Assembly: GCA_018266735.1 (NCBI GenBank)
Contig: JAFDZT010000001.1
Span: forward strand, 248,001 to 312,000
DNA from: Bacteroidota bacterium
GTDB taxonomy: Bacteria; Bacteroidota; Ignavibacteria; Kapaibacteriales; Kapaibacteriaceae
DNA: 64,000 nt
Direction: 5' to 3'
The stretch's first letter is position 1, and the number at the start of each line of letters is the position of its first letter. Below, piece after piece: positions 54,223 to 62,446 of the stretch. The notes beneath the pieces were generated by a model, which did not search any database, was not told where the DNA came from, and saw nothing but the letters and a program-made list of their open reading frames with translations. The translations under genes and the position numbers were made by a program.

Positions 54223-55551
54223 ATGGAACAACTACGGATCGTGATCCTGATCGTGCATATCGCGGCCGGTTTCGGCGCACTTGTGTTGGGTGCGATCAAC
54301 GCCGTGCGGACGAAGGGCAACAGCTCGCACCGGTCGATCGGACGGTATTACATTGGATGCATGGTGGCCGTTGGAATGTCCGCCCTTCTCCTTGCCGCCC
54401 TTCGCCCCAACCTCTTCCTTGCCATGGTCGGACTGTTCAGTCTGCATTTGGCATGGGGCGGCTATCGGGCCACCAAGATCAAAACGGCTGCAGACATTCA
54501 CTGGTCGGACAATGCCACGACGGCGGCCGCGCTGTTGGCCGGCATCGTGCTGATCTCGCTCGGCCTTCTGCACGGGAATGTGGTGATGCTCGTCTTTGGC
54601 ACGGGCTCGGTCATGAATGCCCTTTCCGACCTGAACGTGGCGCGCAAGCTTCGCGCCGGCACCCTTTCGCGCGGTGCGTGGTTGCGACGTCATATTGGTT
54701 TGGTGAGTGGTTCCTACATTGCCGTGTGGACGGCCTTCCTGGTGGTGAACATTCCGTTCGATCCCGCCTACGTCGGTTGGCTCTTGCCCACAGCCATTGG
54801 TACACCGATCATTGCATATGCTACGAGAAAACACATGATGCGCTACGCGTTGATCCTCTGCCTTGCCGTTACGAGCATGCAGGCAGCCGTTGACAATTCC
54901 CTGTTCACTGCCGTCTTGCAACAACATGTGAAGGGCGGCGTGGTGTCGTATGCAACGTTGAAGACGGATGCACGACTCGACAAATACCTGAAGCAGCTCC
55001 GCGCGGAAGATGCCTCGGAGCTCACGGGCAATGAGCTCAAGGCATTCTGGATCAACGTCTACAATGCCTTCACCCTGAAGAAGGTCTGCGAGCACTATCC
55101 CGTGAAGTCCATTCAGGACATTCCGAACGTGTGGACGGAGAAGTTCATCACCATCGATGGTGAATCCTATTCGTTGAATGACGTCGAGAACAATCGCGTC
55201 CGTCCGCTTGCCGACCTGCGCACACACTTCGCTCTGGTCTGTGCCGCGCAAAGCTGTCCGCCCCTACGAAGCGAAGCCTATACCGCGGGGAAGCTCAATG
55301 CACAGCTCGACGACCAGGCGCGCACCTTCATGCGTTCTCCACGATGGAACACCTTCGACGTTCGCATGAGTTCATGCACGCTGTCGAAGATCATCGATTG
55401 GTACATCGGTGATTTTGGCGGAATGTATGCGAAGGTGCTCAAGGCGCTGAGTGCGTATACGACCGATGACGTCACACGAGCGCTCAAGGGAAGCGGATAT
55501 GCCTTTACCGTGTCGTTCAATGAGTACGACTGGGCGTTGAACGATCACTGA
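54223..55551 (+). CDS. Membrane domain (DUF2306-like) fused to DUF547
   Basis: 442 residues, with CGGAGG 5-10 bases before the ATG at 54223. Residues 1-200 have about six membrane segments (for example VILIVHIAAGFGALVLGAIN) like small DUF2306-type membrane proteins. At 206 the sequence MRYALILCLAVTSMQAAVDN looks like a stand-alone signal peptide, and residues about 220-440 are a DUF547 domain (FWINVYNAFTLKKVCEHYP near 290, NRVRPLADLRTHFALVCAAQ near 335, CTLSKIIDWYIGDFG near 400). Either a genuine fusion or two genes joined by loss of a stop; internal starts at 54835 and 54838 are possible. The 3' end overlaps the next gene by seven bases. Confidence 0.8.
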   Translation: MEQLRIVILIVHIAAGFGALVLGAINAVRTKGNSSHRSIGRYYIGCMVAVGMSALLLAALRPNLFLAMVGLFSLHLAWGGYRATKIKTAADIHWSDNATTAAALLAGIVLISLGLLHGNVVMLVFGTGSVMNALSDLNVARKLRAGTLSRGAWLRRHIGLVSGSYIAVWTAFLVVNIPFDPAYVGWLLPTAIGTPIIAYATRKHMMRYALILCLAVTSMQAAVDNSLFTAVLQQHVKGGVVSYATLKTDARLDKYLKQLRAEDASELTGNELKAFWINVYNAFTLKKVCEHYPVKSIQDIPNVWTEKFITIDGESYSLNDVENNRVRPLADLRTHFALVCAAQSCPPLRSEAYTAGKLNAQLDDQARTFMRSPRWNTFDVRMSSCTLSKIIDWYIGDFGGMYAKVLKALSAYTTDDVTRALKGSGYAFTVSFNEYDWALNDH

Positions 55552-56144
55552 TCCTCGGTGATCACGATCGTTCCGTCGGTCTTGATGACGACCACGGAGC
55601 CCGGCAGTTTCTCGGTTCGCACGAACTCTTCCGTGGCACACGAGAACACATGTCGTACCTGTTGCAGACGCAACGTCCCGTCCGCCTGCACAACACATCC
55701 GCGGAGCAGCGTATTGTCGCAGTCGGTCTGCAGAAAGGCGATCAAAGCCTTGCTCTGCACCATCTCACCTCGGAGAGTGGCAAGGTAGATGTTCTCGTCG
55801 CGATCGGTGCGTTGTGCCACCACGTTCCGAACGTAGTACTCTGCTACGATGAATCCATTGTCGGTGGCGGAATCGTAGACCGTGCACTCCGCAATACGGA
55901 AGAGAAGAATGTCGGCGGACACAACGCCATTCGAATCGGCATAGCCGAACTCTTTCAGGAGTGGCGTTCGCACCGAGTCCACCGTGATGGCCTCTGCCGT
56001 CGGAAACGCCTCCTGCACGTTGAGCAGAATGGACTGTCCGATCGTCAGACATGAACACGTTTCGTTGCACGAACGCAGGTCGACCTGCTGCGCAGTGGCA
56101 TACGGTGAAAACGCGAGTGCAAGCAAGAGAATGATCAAACGCAT
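55545..56144 (-). CDS. Secreted Cys-containing protein of unknown function
   Basis: 199 residues. Signal peptide MRLIILLLALAFSPYATAQQ. The mature N-terminus has LRSCNETCSCLTIG, a Cys-rich knot that might bind metal or form disulfides, and a second pair further on (LQTDCDNTLLRGCVV). The rest is beta-rich (AEYYVRNVVAQRT, GSVVVIKTDGTIVITED). No family recognised. It converges with the DUF547 gene (seven-base overlap) and is divergent from the DUF1254 gene. Confidence 0.65.
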   Translation of the reverse strand: MRLIILLLALAFSPYATAQQVDLRSCNETCSCLTIGQSILLNVQEAFPTAEAITVDSVRTPLLKEFGYADSNGVVSADILLFRIAECTVYDSATDNGFIVAEYYVRNVVAQRTDRDENIYLATLRGEMVQSKALIAFLQTDCDNTLLRGCVVQADGTLRLQQVRHVFSCATEEFVRTEKLPGSVVVIKTDGTIVITEDQ

Positions 56145-56171
56145 AGAACAAACATCGCATATTTGCCCATT

Positions 56172-57404
56172 ATGAATCGACTCATCCTTTCGCTCGCATT
56201 TGTTCTCTCATTCCATGGGGCCGTCCAGGCCCAGTCGCTCACCGGCAAGGTCGCTGCCGTCTACACGTGGGCCTTCCCCATCCTCGAGAACTATCGCATG
56301 ATGGTGGAGCAGGCCGTACACACGGAAGGCGCCCTGTATCTGGGTCCGTTCAACACCGTCCACCACGAACCACAGAACATGGCGGGCTGCGTGACCACAG
56401 CGTGGCTCGATCTTCGGCAGGAGCCGATCATGATCACCATCCCGCCCATGCCGGACGACCTCTATTCGGTGATGCGTTTCTCGGACATGCAGACGTATAC
56501 GATCGCAGAGTTCGTTGCGCGTCCGGGCACGTACGTTTTCGTGCGCAAGGGAAAGCATACGGTGACCGGCAAGGCGGACTCCATCATCGTCTGCGACTGT
56601 GATTACATCTCGCTGCATGGGTGGACGCAAGTGCGGGGCGGCGATACGTCGAAGACCTTGAACGCCCTTCGCAACATCCAATGTGGTCCGGCGAGTGGAT
56701 CGCTCACCGTCACGGCCCTTTCGAACATCTATCCTGTCTCGCCAAACTTTCCGCCCTATTCCCTTCGCACCTTTACCTCTGCCGACGTGCTTCCGATCCT
56801 TGCGCAGATCGTTTCCTTCATGGACATGCATCCGGATGATCGCAGCATGGCTTTGTCGATGATGCAACTGCGTGCCATCCCGACGGACAGCATCAACATC
56901 GGCATAGCGGGGGCTATGGCAAAGATCGCCGGACACATGAAGGAGATGGGACGTCCATCGAACGGGTGGACCATCACCGAGGGGTTGTATGGGTCGCGCT
57001 CCATGTTCAAAGGCGACCATTTGCGGCGAGCTGCCGCCTGCATGGACGGGCTCTTCGGTCCATCCGATCACGAGACCCTTGTAGCCTTCACCTTCCTACC
57101 AACACCGACGTTCACGATCTCGTTTGACAAGGCCTCGATCCCCTCAGTGAAGCGATATTGGTCGATCTCTATCGACGGAATGCCGTCGAGTGTGCTCACC
57201 GATGCTGAGCTTCGTCGAAACAAGAAGGGTGGGATCGACATCGTGGTCTCGCCAACGGAGCCACCTGCCATGGCCACGACGAATTGGCTGAAGAGCGCAC
57301 CAACGGGAACGGTGGGAGTGACGATGCTGATGCATGCCCCCAACGATGTGATGTTCACCAAGAAGTGGAATGCACCAACAGTGCAAGTGCAGAAAGCACG
57401 TTAA
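56172..57404 (+). CDS. DUF1254/DUF1214 secreted protein
   Basis: 410 residues. Signal peptide MNRLILSLAFVLSFHGAVQA, then the DUF1254 pattern AAVYTWAFPILENYRMMVEQ and PPMPDDLYSVMRFSDMQTYT. The C-terminal part (about 240-405) matches DUF1214 (RYWSISIDGMPSSVL, PTGTVGVTMLMHAP). Such two-domain proteins are exported and often sit next to lipid or aromatic-compound genes, but no reaction is established. A TTG at 56163 could add three residues but the ATG is preferred. Convergent with the YceI gene (four-base overlap). Confidence 0.87.
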   Translation: MNRLILSLAFVLSFHGAVQAQSLTGKVAAVYTWAFPILENYRMMVEQAVHTEGALYLGPFNTVHHEPQNMAGCVTTAWLDLRQEPIMITIPPMPDDLYSVMRFSDMQTYTIAEFVARPGTYVFVRKGKHTVTGKADSIIVCDCDYISLHGWTQVRGGDTSKTLNALRNIQCGPASGSLTVTALSNIYPVSPNFPPYSLRTFTSADVLPILAQIVSFMDMHPDDRSMALSMMQLRAIPTDSINIGIAGAMAKIAGHMKEMGRPSNGWTITEGLYGSRSMFKGDHLRRAAACMDGLFGPSDHETLVAFTFLPTPTFTISFDKASIPSVKRYWSISIDGMPSSVLTDAELRRNKKGGIDIVVSPTEPPAMATTNWLKSAPTGTVGVTMLMHAPNDVMFTKKWNAPTVQVQKAR

Positions 57405-58030
57405 TCGCTGATACGTGCCGTGATATCGATGTTCACGGTGATCTCATCTCGCACTCTGATCAGGCCGAAGAGCGCTGTTGGCGGATCGATATTGAAGTCC
57501 GTCATCTTGAGCTTCTTTGCACACACGAACTTATACCGTCCGGGTCCCAGCTTCTTTGCCGAGACATCGAGCGTGACCTTCTTCGTCACGTCCGTGATGA
57601 TCATCGAAGCCTGCATACGGAGTTCAGCGCCCGACACGGCATCGTCCAGTGAACCGCGAACGATCAAGGCATCGTGAAACTGGATGATGATGTTCGGATA
57701 GTCGTCGGCTTTCAGCGCATCGCACAGATCGCTGTTCATCTTGTTGTTATCGCAATCGAGTGCCTTGGTGCGCAGGGAGAGCGAGGCATTCTGGAATCTG
57801 ATCGTGGTCGGATTGACGATCTGCAACTTGGCCGTCTTCGGCGGGATATTGTCCTTACAAAAGCACTCGAACGAATTGATGTTGCTCGTGCCTTCGATGG
57901 AAAGCTTGCTGCCGCTTTCGATGGTATACGAGTAATCCAGAAAGACCTGGTCAGCTCCGAACCGGAAACCGCTGAGCACGGAAAGGAGTGCGAGGGCGGC
58001 AAGGAATTGATATGCGGTACGTGAGATCAT
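57401..58030 (-). CDS. YceI-like lipocalin-fold secreted protein, first paralogue
   Basis: 209 residues from ATG at 58030. Signal sequence MISRTAYQFLAALALLSVLS. YceI features: SKLSIEGTSNINSFECFCKD near residue 40, LCDALKADDYPNIIIQFHDA near 105, and AKKLKMTDFNIDPPTALFGL near the end. It has two neighbouring Cys (CFC) that the second paralogue lacks. YceI proteins bind long isoprenoid-like lipids in a barrel. It follows the porin gene after 84 bases that contain a strong hairpin. A partner role with the porin and the second YceI paralogue is plausible. Confidence 0.87.
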   Translation of the reverse strand: MISRTAYQFLAALALLSVLSGFRFGADQVFLDYSYTIESGSKLSIEGTSNINSFECFCKDNIPPKTAKLQIVNPTTIRFQNASLSLRTKALDCDNNKMNSDLCDALKADDYPNIIIQFHDALIVRGSLDDAVSGAELRMQASMIITDVTKKVTLDVSAKKLGPGRYKFVCAKKLKMTDFNIDPPTALFGLIRVRDEITVNIDITARISD

Positions 58031-58060
58031 GAACTCTAATATCGGTATAAAACGAGGATC

Positions 58061-58093
58061 GACCTGCAAGGCGCTTGAAACGCCCTGCAGGTC
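58061..58093 (-). terminator. Strong hairpin after the porin gene (terminator or attenuator)
   Basis: GACCTGCAAGGCG pairs with CGCCCTGCAGGTC across a CTTGAAA loop (one mismatch). On the minus strand it follows the porin stop and precedes GTTTTATA, so it could be a terminator with a short T-run, or partly attenuate transcription into the first YceI gene. Confidence 0.6.
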
Positions 58094-58114
58094 GAACTCG
58101 ACGCGGGGCTCCTG

Positions 58115-59554
58115 TTAGAAGCCAACAACAGCTTGGATCACGACACCACTGATCTTACCGGCATTGCGAAGATCTGTGGTTGGGAAGTCTTTGTAGTTCT
58201 GGATCATGTACTCACCCTTGAGCTCGATGTTCTTGGTGAGATACCAGCCGGCTGCGATCGCAATGCGGTCGACCGTTTGCTTTGTCTGGTTATTGGATGC
58301 GTCTTTGAAGCCTGCCAATTGTACACCGACCGTGTTGTAGCGTCCGGCGATGTAGATATTGTCTGTGCTACCAAAGCGGAAGATGAGGTCGGCGGCGATC
58401 TGCGTCATCGTACGATCTGCTGTCTCGGCAGCTGAACGACCACTTGCTGTTTCGAATGTTCCGAAGAACTCGAGTCCGCCAAGTTGGAATGTACCGTTGA
58501 ACATGAACGATGTGACCTTGTCGTTGAAGCCAGGATTGACACGACCCGACCATGCTTGTGCCGTGGATGTTGGCTTCATTGCACTTGCAGACGTTGCCGT
58601 TGCACTGTAGTTCGCTGCTTGGCTTTCCATGGTCAGCCAGTAGTTCGATCCCGTGCGATCACCCCAGAACAGTGTGTTGCTGGCCGAGCTTGGGTCCATG
58701 TATCCGGAACCTGTGATGCGAATGCGACCGTTGTCACCGAACTTCGTGTCGTAGCCGGCCTTGAAGTAGATGGCTGGGGAGCGGCTTGTATCCTTATCGG
58801 CTGCTGTTGGTGCGATCGGATCGATGGCACCCTTGATCTCACCGTTCGTCACACCAACAAGGGCAAGAATACCATTGTGTTGGAACGTCACGTCGGCACC
58901 GATCTCCGTGGTGAAGGCGTCGACAAGGTAGTTCTCGATGAATGGATTGTAGATCGTTGCGCCACCGTCGGACCGACGGAAGTGAGCATCACCGTAGTTG
59001 ATCTCCATGTGACCGGCGCGGATCGTGAGATACTTCATCACGTCGTCGATGAACTCACTACCAAGGAAGGCCAGCTTGTCGAATTGAATGTAGCCACCCT
59101 TTACCCATGTTTCCTGGTGGTGACGGGACGAGAGATAGAGGGTCAAGTTCAGCCGCACACCGTCTGCGAGTTGAGCGTCGAGCATCAAGTTCGCCGATGC
59201 GTTGTTGAAGCCACCGGTGGTACCGTATGGTACGTTGGCATCGATCGAGTCCTTGCCACTATTGTACTTCTTCCAGTTCGGAAGTGTCGTGCGATCGGCA
59301 CCGGTCAGAACGGCCGTGCCGTCATAAGCGCCATTCTTCGTCGTCAGGACTTGGAAGCCCTGCGTGAAGCCGGCACCAAAGCGAAGTTTCATTCCGTCGT
59401 ACTTGACCGTGTCCGTCTTGCTCGTTTCGTACACGTTCAATCCGTCCTTATCGTAGGAACGGTAGTACTGCATCGCAGGGAATTGTGCGAACGATCCCAT
59501 CGATGTGGCGCCCATGAGAATGGCGATCACCAAAAGTCGAAGCGTTGCTTTCAT
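58115..59554 (-). CDS. Outer-membrane porin-like beta-barrel protein
   Basis: 479 residues. Signal peptide MKATLRLLVIAILMGATSMG, cleaved near SFAQ. The body consists of alternating amphipathic strands (MKLRFGAGFTQGFQV, DGVRLNLTLYLSSRHHQETW, LTIRAGHMEINYGDAHF) and ends with a barrel strand ISGVVIQAVVGF whose last residue is the aromatic Phe expected of outer-membrane proteins. It resembles phosphate-selective or general porins of Bacteroidota; the transported solute is unknown. It lies between two yceI genes on the same strand with gaps of 68 and 84 bases. Confidence 0.85.
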   Translation of the reverse strand: MKATLRLLVIAILMGATSMGSFAQFPAMQYYRSYDKDGLNVYETSKTDTVKYDGMKLRFGAGFTQGFQVLTTKNGAYDGTAVLTGADRTTLPNWKKYNSGKDSIDANVPYGTTGGFNNASANLMLDAQLADGVRLNLTLYLSSRHHQETWVKGGYIQFDKLAFLGSEFIDDVMKYLTIRAGHMEINYGDAHFRRSDGGATIYNPFIENYLVDAFTTEIGADVTFQHNGILALVGVTNGEIKGAIDPIAPTAADKDTSRSPAIYFKAGYDTKFGDNGRIRITGSGYMDPSSASNTLFWGDRTGSNYWLTMESQAANYSATATSASAMKPTSTAQAWSGRVNPGFNDKVTSFMFNGTFQLGGLEFFGTFETASGRSAAETADRTMTQIAADLIFRFGSTDNIYIAGRYNTVGVQLAGFKDASNNQTKQTVDRIAIAAGWYLTKNIELKGEYMIQNYKDFPTTDLRNAGKISGVVIQAVVGF

Positions 59555-59622
59555 GATCTAATCTTTTCTGTTGTGAAACAAAAACCCCGTGTGTTGTCTG
59601 CTTGATCGTCAACCGACCGTCG

Positions 59623-60201
59623 TCAGATCTTCTTCATCGTTACGTCGAACGATACCGTCACGTCGTCGCCGGCCTTGATCACACCAAGCATGGCGGAAGG
59701 ACGGTCCATATCGAATTGCGACATCTTGAGCTTCTTTTCTGCGGAGAACATCACTTCGCCATTGGCATTTACCTTGGCGGTCACCGTCATATCGATCGTG
59801 ACCGTCTTCCCTGCCACCTTCAAGGTCCCTACTGTTTCGAGCACAAAGTCCGATCCCTTCTTGGTGAGGGATTTCACTTGGGAGAGGTTGTACACGATCT
59901 TCGGGTTGTCTTCAGACTTGAGGGCCTCGTAGATCTTCTCGTCCATGGATTCGCCTTTTTCGGACTTGATCGACGTGACGTCGCATTCCACCCAGAACGA
60001 GGTCAGACCGGTGAGTTCTGTTCCCACCACCGAGAAGTCAGCCCGTGCCTTCATGTTGTTGAGGGGAGCTTCCCAGTCGTGTAGCGTGGATGTACCGTTG
60101 ATGACCATCTTATGGGACTTATCACCGTACTTGTCGGCAAAGACTTGCGTAGTGCCGACAACGAGAATGGCCAGGGCGAGAAGGGAGATGGAGCGTTTCA
60201 T
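59623..60201 (-). CDS. YceI-like lipocalin-fold secreted protein, second paralogue
   Basis: 192 residues from ATG at 60201 (MKRSISLLALAILVVGTTQV, signal). YceI core: MVINGTSTLHDWEAPLNNMK near residue 35, YEALKSEDNPKIVYNLSQVK near 90 and EKKLKMSQFDMDRPSAMLGV near 155. Without the Cys residues of the first paralogue, and with a different loop, the two are not interchangeable copies. It is the most upstream of the YceI-porin-YceI set, 68 bases before the porin gene. Likely periplasmic lipid-binding protein. Confidence 0.9.
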   Translation of the reverse strand: MKRSISLLALAILVVGTTQVFADKYGDKSHKMVINGTSTLHDWEAPLNNMKARADFSVVGTELTGLTSFWVECDVTSIKSEKGESMDEKIYEALKSEDNPKIVYNLSQVKSLTKKGSDFVLETVGTLKVAGKTVTIDMTVTAKVNANGEVMFSAEKKLKMSQFDMDRPSAMLGVIKAGDDVTVSFDVTMKKI

Positions 60202-60352
60202 GTGTAGATCCTGCAGTGTTCGTGGTTCTGGGTACAAACATCAGGGTGCCTCTCACCCCGAAAAATGATTTTTATCATCTGTTGTGTAAATAATGCCGTA
60301 GCTCCGTTGCATTTTAGCCGTGTTGGTTTGGGGTTCATTCATAGGAGGGGTC

Positions 60353-62446
60353 ATGAGTACCGTTCAGAAGGCGCGAGATGGATACTTTCATCCATCCTCG
60401 GTCGAAGAGATCCAGGCATTAGTGCTCGATGCAAAGGCACGCAAACGAACGATCCGCGTGCGAGGGGCCGGACATTCCGTCAACCAGGCAGTCTACACCG
60501 ATTCGTTCCCGTACGAGACGGCGGAGTATTATGCTCCTTCGGAGATCGCCGACAACTATGCGTTGAACTTCCAGCCCGTGGAGGTTCCGGACAACGAGAT
60601 CAACATCTTGCTCGACCGGTTCATCGACGTGCACTTCTACGAAGAGCACGGCAAGCACTACGTAAAGGCCTGTGCCGGATGTCACCTCGGACGTGATCCG
60701 TACGATCCGACAGAGACGTCGACGTACTTCAACAGCCTGTTCTATCAAATGGACCAGCGCGGCTTCGCCGTGCCCGACATGGGAGGCATCACGCACCAGA
60801 CGGTGGGTGGATTCCTTTCGACGGGATCGAGCGGTGGTTCGCTGAAATACAGCATCGAAGATGCCATCGTTGCCTTCTCCTTTGTGGATGGGAACGGAGA
60901 GCATCACCATTGTTCGAAGTTCGATGAGAACACAGACCTCTTCTATGCCATTGGCGTGTCGATGGGTCTCCTTGGTATCATCACCCACGTCACCTTCGAG
61001 TGCATGCCTCGCTATAGCATCAGCGGAAGCGAGACCACAACGTACGAGAGCGATTGCGAAGTGGACCTGTTCGGCAACGGGAGCAAGGGCAAGCCGTCGC
61101 TCGAGAAGTTCTTGCGCGACACCGAGTACACGCGCTTGATGTGGTGGCCACAGAAGAAGGTCGAGAAGATGGTGGTGTGGAAGGCGGCAAGGGTTCCCGG
61201 TCCTGTCCCCACACCCTATATCCCGCAGCCCTACATCGAGACACCAGAGATCTTCGGCTCGCCAACGCCTCTCCAGTACGTTGGTGCTCTTTTCTACAAC
61301 GCCGTCGTCACTTGGCCGGCATCGTTGTACCAAGTGATCAAGAACGCCACCTTGGCCAAGATCCTGAAGCCCATCATCGAGCTCATCTATGAGCCCTTCC
61401 TGTTGCCCTTCGTGATCAACATCTTCGTGCAGAACGACGATACCAAGCCCGGCGGAAAACCGCAGGAGTTTCACGATCTGTGGTGGCGCGGCTTGCCGAT
61501 GGACAATCAGGTGGACGACCGTTTGCTGCACGTGATCTTCACCGAGCTATGGATGCCCATTGAGCAAACGCAAGCGGCCATGGTGGCCTTGAACAACTTC
61601 TACGACAAGGGCGGCTATAAGGCCACCGGATATTTCTCGAACGAGATCTATGGCACCAAGGCATCGAAGTTCTGGATGAGTCCGGCCTTCGAGCGCGACG
61701 TTGTGCGATTCGACATCTTCGTGTACAGCGACGGAGAGAACGAGCCGTACGATTTCTACACGCAATACTGGGATCTGCTCAAGCCGTTCAACTTCCGTGC
61801 ACACTGGGCCAAGTACTTGCCGGGACAACCCTATAGTCCGGTGCAGCTCAAGGAATGGTACGAGTACTTCCGTCAACAGAATCCTCGGTGGGACGATTGG
61901 ATGGCCCTGCGTGCGAAGCACGACCCGGATCAGATCTTCGTGAATGCCTACTGGCGGACGCGCCTGCAGATCGGTCCGCTCCAACCATCGGACTATCCGC
62001 CGGCACCGTCTCCACGACCGAAGCCACAACCAGGACCGGATCCAGATCCCACACCGATCTCCTACTACATTGCATCGATCTTCTACACGCTGTTGATCTC
62101 CACGGCCGTAGAGATGCTCGGGTCCAATGTGCTCGACATCTTCCGTTGGACATCACCAACCGTCGAGATCACCATCATTGCCATCATGACCCTCGGGATC
62201 GGTGTTGGTAACGTGCTCTTCCGTCGGAGCAGTGGTGTTTGGATGTTGCTACTGACCTTTGCCGCCGTTCTTGTGCTGAATGTAGCGAACGGACTCCTCG
62301 ACGAACGTTGGTGGACATGGCATGCAGAGCTCGGTTTACCACCATGGCTCGTTGGTGTGGTGTTCGAGTCCTTCGTTGCCGTGGCTGTCTGTTATGTATC
62401 ACGAAAACTCGGTGAGAAGTTCTTCCGACAGCACACTGCCAAATGA
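60353..62446 (+). CDS. FAD-binding lactone-oxidase-like protein with C-terminal membrane domain
   Basis: 697 residues, preceded by AGGAGGGG at 60343-60350 and starting MSTVQKARDGYFHP. The VAO-type FAD domain is in the first 240 residues: RTIRVRGAGHSVNQAVY near 38 (His likely flavin-linked), DMGGITHQTVGGFLSTGSSG near 142-160. The middle part resembles the aldono-lactone oxidase (ALO) C-terminal domain. Near 545 a Pro-rich linker (PPAPSPRPKPQPGPDPDPTP) precedes about four membrane segments (residues about 565-690, for example ITIIAIMTLGIGVGNVLF). This fusion is unusual: lactone oxidases are normally soluble or singly anchored. It overlaps the kinase gene by ATGA. Confidence 0.82.
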   Translation: MSTVQKARDGYFHPSSVEEIQALVLDAKARKRTIRVRGAGHSVNQAVYTDSFPYETAEYYAPSEIADNYALNFQPVEVPDNEINILLDRFIDVHFYEEHGKHYVKACAGCHLGRDPYDPTETSTYFNSLFYQMDQRGFAVPDMGGITHQTVGGFLSTGSSGGSLKYSIEDAIVAFSFVDGNGEHHHCSKFDENTDLFYAIGVSMGLLGIITHVTFECMPRYSISGSETTTYESDCEVDLFGNGSKGKPSLEKFLRDTEYTRLMWWPQKKVEKMVVWKAARVPGPVPTPYIPQPYIETPEIFGSPTPLQYVGALFYNAVVTWPASLYQVIKNATLAKILKPIIELIYEPFLLPFVINIFVQNDDTKPGGKPQEFHDLWWRGLPMDNQVDDRLLHVIFTELWMPIEQTQAAMVALNNFYDKGGYKATGYFSNEIYGTKASKFWMSPAFERDVVRFDIFVYSDGENEPYDFYTQYWDLLKPFNFRAHWAKYLPGQPYSPVQLKEWYEYFRQQNPRWDDWMALRAKHDPDQIFVNAYWRTRLQIGPLQPSDYPPAPSPRPKPQPGPDPDPTPISYYIASIFYTLLISTAVEMLGSNVLDIFRWTSPTVEITIIAIMTLGIGVGNVLFRRSSGVWMLLLTFAAVLVLNVANGLLDERWWTWHAELGLPPWLVGVVFESFVAVAVCYVSRKLGEKFFRQHTAK

